Of a DNA stretch of 64,000 nt, positions 57,877 through 64,000 are shown piece by piece. This stretch comes from Enterobacteriaceae endosymbiont of Donacia fulgens (lineage in GTDB: Bacteria > Pseudomonadota > Gammaproteobacteria > Enterobacterales > Enterobacteriaceae): the NCBI RefSeq assembly GCF_012567545.1, contig NZ_CP046182.1, positions 396,882 to 460,881 of the forward strand. Direction: 5' to 3'. Below the pieces are notes generated by a model, which had not been told where the DNA came from, did not search any database, and was given only the letters and a program-made list of their open reading frames with translations. Both the position numbers and the translations under genes were made by a program. Each line of letters begins with the position of its first letter. The first letter of the stretch is position 1.

Positions 57877-59160
57877 ATGTTAGACGTAAAATTATTAAGG
57901 AATAATATTAATTATGTATATTCAATTTTAAAAAAAAGAAACTTTTTTTTAGATATTAATTTAATAAATCAATTAGAAAAAAAACGTAAAGATATACAAA
58001 TAAGAATAGAAAATCTACAGATTAAAAGAAATCAAATATCTAAAATTTTATCAAAAAAAAATATTAATAATACATCTGAATTAAAAAACAAAGTAATTCA
58101 TATTAATAAAAAAATTTTAAAAGATAAAATTATATTTAATGATATAAAAAAAAATATAAATAATATTTATATTTCAATACCTAATTTACCATTAGATGAT
58201 GTACCGATAGGAAATAATTCAAAAGAAAATAAAGAAATAAAAAAATGGGGGAAAAAAAATAAATATAATTTTCCTATACGTGATCACCTAGAATTAGGTT
58301 ATTTAAATAAAGGTATTGATTTAGAAGCAGGTGTTAGTTTAAGTGGTTCAAAATTTTTTGTATTAAAAGGATTAATTGCTTATTTATATAGAATACTTAT
58401 TCAATTTATGTTAAATATTCATATTACTAATCATCATTATACAGAAATTTATGTCCCTTATATAGTAAATAAAAGAGCTTTATATGGTACTGGACAATTA
58501 CCTAAATTTAGTAAGGATCTTTTACATATAAAAAATTTTAAAAATTCTGATATATGTGAAGAATTTTTAATACCTACAGCAGAAGTACCTTTAACAAATT
58601 TAGTATATAATAAAATTATTGAAGAAAAAAAATTACCAATTAAATTAGTCGCTCATAGTCCCTGTTTTAGGTCAGAAGTTGGTTCATATGGTAAATATAA
58701 TAAAGGATTAATACGTACACATCAATTTGATAAAGTAGAATTAGTACAACTAGTTAAACCTAAAAATTCTCTTATTGCTTTAGAACAAATTACTAATAAT
58801 GCAGAAAAAATATTACAATTATTAGAACTACCATATAGAAAAGTATTGTTATGTACAGGTGATATGAGTTTTGCATCAAGTAAAACTTATGATTTAGAAG
58901 TATGGTTTCCTTCAAAAAATAAATATTATGAAATTTCTTCTTGCTCTAATATGTGGGATTTTCAATCTAGAAGAATAAAAGCTAGATATAGAAGAATAAG
59001 AGATAAAAAAGTTTTGTTTATACATACTTTAAATGGTTCTGGATTAGCAATTGGTAGAACATTAGCCGCTATTATGGAAAATTATCAACTTAAAAATGGA
59101 AATATTAAAATTCCTAAAATTTTAAGAACATATATGAATGGATTAAAATATATAAAATAA
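57877..59160 (+). CDS. serS: Seryl-tRNA synthetase
   Basis: SerS charges tRNA-Ser and tRNA-Sec. The 427-residue class II enzyme (E. coli 430) has the N-terminal coiled-coil arm (about 28-105) that grips the tRNA long variable arm, TAEVPLTN, motif 2 with CFRSEVGSYGKYNKGLIRTHQF split over two strands, and motif 3 GSGLAIGRTLAAIMENY. AGGA precedes the ATG. In E. coli serS and trxB are also near each other, separated by lrp, ftsK, lolA and rarA, all lost here. Confidence 0.98.
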   Translation: MLDVKLLRNNINYVYSILKKRNFFLDINLINQLEKKRKDIQIRIENLQIKRNQISKILSKKNINNTSELKNKVIHINKKILKDKIIFNDIKKNINNIYISIPNLPLDDVPIGNNSKENKEIKKWGKKNKYNFPIRDHLELGYLNKGIDLEAGVSLSGSKFFVLKGLIAYLYRILIQFMLNIHITNHHYTEIYVPYIVNKRALYGTGQLPKFSKDLLHIKNFKNSDICEEFLIPTAEVPLTNLVYNKIIEEKKLPIKLVAHSPCFRSEVGSYGKYNKGLIRTHQFDKVELVQLVKPKNSLIALEQITNNAEKILQLLELPYRKVLLCTGDMSFASSKTYDLEVWFPSKNKYYEISSCSNMWDFQSRRIKARYRRIRDKKVLFIHTLNGSGLAIGRTLAAIMENYQLKNGNIKIPKILRTYMNGLKYIK

Positions 59161-59185
59161 AATTTTTTGCAAATTTTATTATATA

Positions 59186-59665
59186 TTAAAATTTTTGTTC
59201 GAATAAATTTTGTATAGAATTATATAAATGAATAGTTTTAAATAAACGAGTAGGTACTACAAAAATAGTATCATCACCTGCAATTGTACCTAATATTCCT
59301 TCTGATTTACCTAAAGAGTCTAATAATCTAGCTATTAATTGAGCAGCTCCAGGACTAGTATGAATAATAATTAAAATATCATTATAATCAATGTCTAATA
59401 CTAAATTTTTTAATGGACTAGTTGTATTTGGTACACCTAATTCTAAAGGAAAACAATATACCATTTCCATTTTAGTATTTCTGATTCTTACAGCTCCAAA
59501 TTTTGTTAACATTCTAGATACTTTAGATTGATTAATATTATTAAATCCTTCTTCTTGTAAAGCACGTACAATTTCTGTTTGTGTACTAAATTTTTCTTTT
59601 TTTATTAAATTTTTAAATATTTTAATTAAATTAGCTTCTTTTTTTTTTGTAGAAATTAGATTCAT
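59186..59665 (-). CDS. argR: ArgR, arginine repressor
   Basis: ArgR is the arginine-responsive repressor of arginine biosynthesis and an accessory factor in XerCD recombination at cer-type sites. The 159-residue protein (E. coli 156) keeps the winged helix ([33 protein letters not shown]) and the hexamer core with the arginine-binding [19 protein letters not shown] and [11 protein letters not shown]. Conservation is very high for this genome. Its adjacency to rplM-rpsI is E. coli order with mdh, degQS and zapEG deleted. I see no clear ARG box in its upstream region. Confidence 0.97.
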   Translation of the reverse strand: MNLISTKKKEANLIKIFKNLIKKEKFSTQTEIVRALQEEGFNNINQSKVSRMLTKFGAVRIRNTKMEMVYCFPLELGVPNTTSPLKNLVLDIDYNDILIIIHTSPGAAQLIARLLDSLGKSEGILGTIAGDDTIFVVPTRLFKTIHLYNSIQNLFEQKF

Positions 59666-59764
59666 AAAATCACCAAAAAAATAAAATAAAAATATTATCT
59701 ATTTAAAATAAAAATTTTATTTTAAATATAACAAAATGTGTAATATTAAAATAAAAAAGACTAA

Positions 59765-59793
59765 TTGCATTTGTAATATAACTATATTATCAT
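59765..59793 (+). promoter_or_regulatory. Possible promoter of rplM-rpsI
   Basis: TTGCAT (59765-59770) and TATCAT (59788-59793) are separated by 17 bp, about 92 bp before the rplM ATG. The spacing is ideal and the -35 is less AT-only than its surroundings, but the evidence is pattern only. Confidence 0.35.
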
Positions 59794-59885
59794 ATTTTAA
59801 TAAAAATTTATATTTTTTTATAAAAAAATTAAAAATAAATAAATTACATAATTTTATTAATTAATCATATTTTGGATATATATAA

Positions 59886-60308
59886 ATGAATATTTTATTA
59901 AAAAAAAAAATTCATCGTCAATGGCATCTTATAGATGCAAAAAATAAAATTTTAGGAAGATTATCAAGTATAATTGCATATTATTTGATGGGAAAACATA
60001 AAATTTTTTATTTACCTTATACTGATATTGGTGACTATATTATAATTATAAATGCTAATAAAATTAAAATTACAGGAAATAAAAAAAAAAATAAATTTTA
60101 TTTTAATCATAGTGGTTACTCTGGAGGATTAAAAAAAATTTCATTTGAAAAATTAATTAAAAAAAATCCTTGTAAAATAATTCAACATTCTGTTAAAGGA
60201 ATGTTACCTAAAAATAAAATAGGAATTTTAATGTTAAATAGATTAAAAGTTTATTCTGGGTTAACACATAAACATATAGCACAAAAACAAAATATTTTGA
60301 ATATTTAA
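59886..60308 (+). CDS. rplM: Large ribosomal subunit protein uL13
   Basis: uL13 is an early 50S assembly protein. The 140-residue protein (E. coli 142) has WHLIDAKNKILGRLSS, YLMGKHKIFYLPYTDIGDY, NHSGYSGGLKK and VKGMLPKNKIGILMLNRLKVY split across the C-terminal part. It is preceded by TTGGATAT and forms the universal rplM-rpsI pair with the next gene 24 bp downstream. Confidence 0.98.
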   Translation: MNILLKKKIHRQWHLIDAKNKILGRLSSIIAYYLMGKHKIFYLPYTDIGDYIIIINANKIKITGNKKKNKFYFNHSGYSGGLKKISFEKLIKKNPCKIIQHSVKGMLPKNKIGILMLNRLKVYSGLTHKHIAQKQNILNI

Positions 60309-60332
60309 TCATATTATTAAGGATATAAATTA

Positions 60333-60731
60333 ATGAAAAAAACTAATTATGATTATAATGCAACAGGAAGAAGAAAAAGTTCTTCTTCTAGGGTATTTAT
60401 TAAAAAAGGTAATGGTAATATTTTAATTAATAAAAAAAATATAAATATTTTTTTTTCCAGAAAAACATATATTATCATGATAATGAAACCTTTAGAATTA
60501 ATAAAAATGAATAATAAATTAGATTTATATATTACTGTAAAAGGGGGAGGTACTTCAGGACAAGCAGGTGCTATTAGACATGGTATTACAAGAGCATTAA
60601 TAAAATATGATAATTTTTTTAGAAAAGATTTAAAAAAAGCAGGATTTATAACACGTGATGATCGTAAAGTAGAACGTAAAAAAGTAGGTTTAAGAAAAGC
60701 TAGACGTAGTCCTCAATTTTCTAAACGTTAA
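60333..60731 (+). CDS. rpsI: Small ribosomal subunit protein uS9
   Basis: uS9 contacts the P-site tRNA through its C-terminal tail. The 132-residue protein (E. coli 130) has [57 protein letters not shown] and ends in SKR as required for tRNA contact. AAGGA precedes the ATG. sspAB, which follow in E. coli, are gone. Confidence 0.98.
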   Translation: MKKTNYDYNATGRRKSSSSRVFIKKGNGNILINKKNINIFFSRKTYIIMIMKPLELIKMNNKLDLYITVKGGGTSGQAGAIRHGITRALIKYDNFFRKDLKKAGFITRDDRKVERKKVGLRKARRSPQFSKR

Positions 60732-60856
60732 AATTAAATTTTATTAATTAATTTTTTGTAAATTAATTAGAAAAACTATTTATCTTAATAATCTATAAAA
60801 TATTAAAATTTATTATTGTTTATTTTAAAATTTTATTAGTTTTTTCAGAGTAAAAT

Positions 60857-62113
60857 ATGGGTAAATTTATAGTAAAAGGTCCAGTAAAACTAAAAGGAGA
60901 AGTTAATATCTCTGGATCTAAAAACGCAGCTTTACCAATTTTATTTGCATCACTTTTAATAAAAGAAGTAATTGAAATTAAAAATATTCCTAAATTAAAA
61001 GATATAGATGTAGTAATAAAATTATTTTTACATTTAGGAGTAAAAATTAAAAACAGTAAATCATTAATAATTAATGCAAGTAATTTATACAATAATTTTA
61101 ATTTTCCAAAAAATTTAATAAAATCAATTAGAGCTTCTATTTGGTTAGTAAGTCCTTTATTATTTCGTTTAAAAAAAATAAATATATTTTTACCAGGAGG
61201 TTGTTCTATTGGTATAAGACCTGTTGATTTACATATCAAATATTTACAAAAATTAGGTGCTAATATTTATATAAAAAATAATTATATTATCGGATCTATA
61301 GATAAAGAATTTAAAGGATCTCATATTATAATGAAAAAAAGTAGTGTAGGAGCTACTATTAGTATTATTTTAGCTGCAATTTATGCTAAAAATATAACTA
61401 TTATTGATAATGCAGCAAGAGAACCAGAAATAAAAGATTTAATTAATTTTTTAAATATTATGGGAGCTAATATTAAAGGAGCTGGGACTAATAAAATAAT
61501 AATTAAAGGTGTATTACAATTAAGAGGAGGTATTTATACAATTATGGATGATAGAATAGAAACAGGAACTTTTTTAATAGCTGCTGCAATCTCAAGAGGA
61601 AATATTTTATGTAAAAATACTAATCCTAAAAATTTAAAAATAGTTTTAAAAAAATTAAAATATTCAGGAGCAGAGATTAAAACAGGAATAAACTGGTGTA
61701 GTATTAATATGAATAATAAAAAACCTAAAGCTGTTAATATTATAACAGGACCATATCCTAATTTTCCTACAGATATGCAACCTCAATTTACTTTATTAAA
61801 TTGTATTGCTTCGGGATTTAGTATAGTACAAGAAACTATTTTTGAAAATCGTTTTTTATATATACATGAATTAAATAAAATGGGAGCAAAGATTTTTATA
61901 AAAAATAACAAAGCATTTTGTAAAGGAGTTTCATCACTTTATAGTACAAAAATTAAAGCTACAGATTTAAGAGCATCAATTAGTTTAGTTTTAGCTGGAT
62001 GTATTGCTACTGGGATAACTATTATTGATAATATTGAGTATATTGATAGAGGATATGAAGATATAGAAAAAAAATTAATTTCCTTAGGTGCAAAAATAAA
62101 AAGATTAAAATAA
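60857..62113 (+). CDS. murA: MurA, UDP-GlcNAc enolpyruvyl transferase
   Basis: MurA transfers enolpyruvate from PEP to UDP-GlcNAc, the first committed step of peptidoglycan synthesis. The 418-residue protein (E. coli 419) has K22 and N23 in SGSKNAALPI, the catalytic C116 in LPGGCSIGIRPVDLH, R92 region SIRASIW, ENAAREPEI-like DNAAREPEIKD, and DRIETGTFL and DLRASISLVLAG. It looks fully active although glmU, which makes its substrate, is a pseudogene in the same window. In E. coli it lies near rplU-rpmA-obgE on the same segment. Confidence 0.98.
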   Translation: MGKFIVKGPVKLKGEVNISGSKNAALPILFASLLIKEVIEIKNIPKLKDIDVVIKLFLHLGVKIKNSKSLIINASNLYNNFNFPKNLIKSIRASIWLVSPLLFRLKKINIFLPGGCSIGIRPVDLHIKYLQKLGANIYIKNNYIIGSIDKEFKGSHIIMKKSSVGATISIILAAIYAKNITIIDNAAREPEIKDLINFLNIMGANIKGAGTNKIIIKGVLQLRGGIYTIMDDRIETGTFLIAAAISRGNILCKNTNPKNLKIVLKKLKYSGAEIKTGINWCSINMNNKKPKAVNIITGPYPNFPTDMQPQFTLLNCIASGFSIVQETIFENRFLYIHELNKMGAKIFIKNNKAFCKGVSSLYSTKIKATDLRASISLVLAGCIATGITIIDNIEYIDRGYEDIEKKLISLGAKIKRLK

Positions 62114-62210
62114 AAAGATTAATAACATAAAAATTATTAAATAATTTTATTATATTATATTTTTTATATTATTAATTATTTTTTTAAATATGTTATAAGG
62201 ATAATAATAA

Positions 62211-62528
62211 ATGTATGCTGTTTTTGATAGTTGTGGTAAACAATATAAAGTTATTCAAGGTCAAACTATTAAAGTAGAAAAAATTATAGGTAATATTGGA
62301 GATAAAATTGAATTTAAAAATGTTTTAATAATATATAATAAAGATAAAATTAATATAGGAAATCCTATTATTCCAGGAGCTAAAATAATAGCACAATTAA
62401 TTTTACATGGTAAAAATAAAAAAATTAAGATAATTAAATTTCGTAGAAGAAAACATTTTAGAAAAACACAAGGACATCGTCAATTATTTACTAATATAAA
62501 AATTCTTAAAATTAAATATTCAATATAG
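62211..62528 (+). CDS. rplU: Large ribosomal subunit protein bL21
   Basis: bL21 is a 50S protein that binds 23S rRNA together with bL20. The 105-residue protein (E. coli 103) starts MYAVFDSCGKQYKVIQGQ and has KVEKI, a central NPIIPGAKI and FRRRKHFRKTQGHRQ. AAGGATAAT precedes the ATG. rpmA begins 11 bp later in the conserved rplU-rpmA operon. Confidence 0.97.
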   Translation: MYAVFDSCGKQYKVIQGQTIKVEKIIGNIGDKIEFKNVLIIYNKDKINIGNPIIPGAKIIAQLILHGKNKKIKIIKFRRRKHFRKTQGHRQLFTNIKILKIKYSI

Positions 62529-62539
62529 GAAAATAATTT

Positions 62540-62797
62540 ATGGCACATAAAAAGGCTGGAGGTTCCTCCAGAAATGGTCGAGATTCACATTCTAAAAGAT
62601 TAGGAATTAAATGCTTTGGAGGAGAAAAAGTAAAACCAGGATATATTTTAATAAGACAAAGAGGTAATAAATTTCATGCTGGAGATAATGTAGGATGTGG
62701 TAAAGATCATACTTTATTTTCTAAAATAGAAGGAATTGTTAAATTTACTAATAAGGGGATAAAAAAAAAAAAATATATTAATGTTGTTTCTATTTAA
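62540..62797 (+). CDS. rpmA: Large ribosomal subunit protein bL27
   Basis: bL27 reaches the peptidyl-transferase centre with its N-terminal tail. The 85-residue protein (E. coli 85) begins [20 protein letters not shown] and has [35 protein letters not shown]. The N-terminus needs no cleavage, as in gammaproteobacteria. An in-frame A13 run (62761-62773) encodes KKKK near the C-terminus. obgE follows after 75 bp. Confidence 0.98.
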   Translation: MAHKKAGGSSRNGRDSHSKRLGIKCFGGEKVKPGYILIRQRGNKFHAGDNVGCGKDHTLFSKIEGIVKFTNKGIKKKKYINVVSI

Positions 62798-62872
62798 TTC
62801 TAAATTATATTTAAATAGAAAATAATTTTTTTTAATTAATAAAATATATTTTTTTAATAAAATGGAGTTATA

Positions 62873-63892
62873 ATGAAATTTTTTGACGAAGCTATTATAA
62901 ATATTAAAGCAGGTAAAGGAGGTAACGGATGTATTAGTTTTCATCGTGCAAAATTTATTCCTAAAGGGGGACCTGATGGAGGTAATGGAGGTAAAGGAGG
63001 TAATATATATTTTATATCTGATAATAATATTAATAACTTAAATAATTTTCATTGTAAAAAAAATTATATGTCTCAAGATGGATTTAAAGGACAAAATTAT
63101 CAATGTACAGGAAAAAATGGTAAAAATTTATTTATTAGAGTACCAATAGGTACAAATATTATTGATATAAAAAAAAAAATAGTTCTTATATCATTAAAAA
63201 AAAATAGACAAGTTTTTTTAGTAGCAAAAGGAGGAAATGGAGGATTAGGTAATATTAATTTTAAATCTTCTATAAATAGAACACCATATAAAAAAACTGA
63301 AGGTATTCTAGGAGAAAAAAAAAAAATAAAATTAGAATTTATTTTAAAAGCAGATATAAGTGTTTTAGGTTTACCTAATTCAGGAAAATCAACATTTATA
63401 AAAAAAATATCTTCTGCTAATACTAAAACCGGAAATTATTTTTTTACAACTACTAAACCTATTTTAGGTATTATTAAAAATAAATTAAATAATTCTTTTG
63501 TTTCAATATTAGATATCCCTAGTATTATAAAAAAATCTTCTCTTGGTAAAGGTTTAGGATTAAATTTTATTAAACATTTTGAATATTGTAATTTATTATT
63601 ACATTTTATAGATATATCTATGATTAATATTAAAAATAATTCATCTATATTTGATATTGTAAATATAATTAATTATGAAATTAAAAAATATAATAAAAAA
63701 TTTCTTTTAAAAGAACAATGGCTTATTTTAAATAAAATTGATTTACCACATAATAAAGATAATTTAATTTATTATAGTAAAAAGATTTTAATAAAATATA
63801 AATTTATAAAAAAATTTTATTTTATTTCATCTAAAAAAAATATTGGTATAGAAAAACTATCTTTAGATATTTTAAAATATTTAAATAAATAA
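62873..63892 (+). CDS. obgE: ObgE (CgtA) GTPase with altered switch II, no C-terminal acidic domain
   Basis: ObgE is a GTPase of 50S assembly. The 339-residue protein keeps the glycine-rich Obg domain (1-158; KAGKGGNGC, GGPDGGNGGKGGN, AKGGNGGLGN) and the G domain with P-loop GLPNSGKST (166-174) and LNKID. It stops after the G domain; the acidic tail of E. coli ObgE (390) is missing. The G3 motif DIPG is DIPS (214-217), and the following loop IEGAAEGAG is IKKSSLGKG, so GTP hydrolysis may be changed. yhbE, between rpmA and obgE in E. coli, is gone. The ATG follows GGAG. Confidence 0.96.
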   Translation: MKFFDEAIINIKAGKGGNGCISFHRAKFIPKGGPDGGNGGKGGNIYFISDNNINNLNNFHCKKNYMSQDGFKGQNYQCTGKNGKNLFIRVPIGTNIIDIKKKIVLISLKKNRQVFLVAKGGNGGLGNINFKSSINRTPYKKTEGILGEKKKIKLEFILKADISVLGLPNSGKSTFIKKISSANTKTGNYFFTTTKPILGIIKNKLNNSFVSILDIPSIIKKSSLGKGLGLNFIKHFEYCNLLLHFIDISMINIKNNSSIFDIVNIINYEIKKYNKKFLLKEQWLILNKIDLPHNKDNLIYYSKKILIKYKFIKKFYFISSKKNIGIEKLSLDILKYLNK

Positions 63893-64000
63893 AAAAATTA
63901 TAATATAAAATTATTTTACTAAAATATTTTATATAAAATAATTATATTTTTTTATAACAAAATTATATTAAATTAAATTTTATTTAATTTGGATTTTAAA

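Noticed and set aside
60820-61239. 139-codon open frame antisense to murA
   Set aside because: It is a shadow of the highly conserved murA, with no homology, start signal or plausible composition of its own.
1-64000. CRISPR arrays, insertion sequences, prophage, toxin-antitoxin or restriction genes
   Set aside because: I looked for regularly spaced repeats, transposase-like frames and atypical-composition islands and saw none; the window is core genes with uniform composition.

Overview
The window is a contiguous piece of an extremely AT-rich, densely coding bacterial chromosome. Almost every protein aligns end to end with an Escherichia coli K-12 counterpart, and many local gene orders are those of E. 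coli after large deletions. Examples are ffh-rpsP-rimM-trmD-rplS, rpmH-rnpA-yidC-mnmE, potABC, recC-recB-recD, aspS-yebC-ruvC, rplM-rpsI and rplU-rpmA-obgE. Lys, Asn and Ile are strongly over-used, homopolymer A tracts are common, and I saw no insertion sequences, prophages, CRISPR arrays or tRNA genes. This is the profile of a long-term obligate insect endosymbiont of the Enterobacterales or a close gammaproteobacterial relative. I cannot name the genus from sequence alone.

Layout. 1-3.2 kb: the end of typA, then tmRNA with smpB, grpE and three small ribosomal protein genes. 3.2-9 kb: priA, mnmG and a decayed glmU. 9-14.8 kb: class Ia ribonucleotide reductase (nrdAB), an ArcD/YdgI-type basic amino acid antiporter and a NIF3 protein. 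14.9-18.3 kb: the ffh-rpsP-rimM-trmD-rplS operon. 18.3-27.8 kb: lgt-recC-recB-recD on the minus strand. 27.9-32.8 kb: mutH, lysA and the PTS genes ptsH-ptsI-crr. 32.9-38.2 kb: ruvC, yebC and aspS, divergent from argS. 38.3-42.3 kb: mnmA and potABC. 42.3-46.7 kb: mutM, mnmE, yidC, rnpA and rpmH on the minus strand. 46.9-52.9 kb: dnaN, gyrB, rpoZ, ppa and eno. 52.9-59.7 kb: cydDC, infA, trxB, serS and argR. 59.9-63.9 kb: rplM-rpsI, murA, rplU-rpmA and obgE.

Function. The retained set is mainly translation (ribosomal proteins, aminoacyl-tRNA synthetases, tRNA U34 and G37 modification, trans-translation, SRP and YidC), replication and repair (DnaN, GyrB, RecBCD, RuvC, MutH, MutM, PriA), dNTP supply, PTS signalling and sugar uptake, and a little biosynthesis (LysA, the last step to lysine). 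Several systems are visibly stripped down. PriA has lost every helicase motif but kept its eight zinc-ligand cysteines. smpB can be read in full only if a 10-A tract slips by one base. glmU is dead while murA, which uses its product, is intact. potD, dnaA, recF, yidD, ruvAB and the atp operon are absent from their usual places.

No unmistakably new multigene system is present. The most interesting material is in how essential machines have been reduced, above all the helicase-less PriA, the slippage-dependent smpB and the broken UDP-GlcNAc supply.
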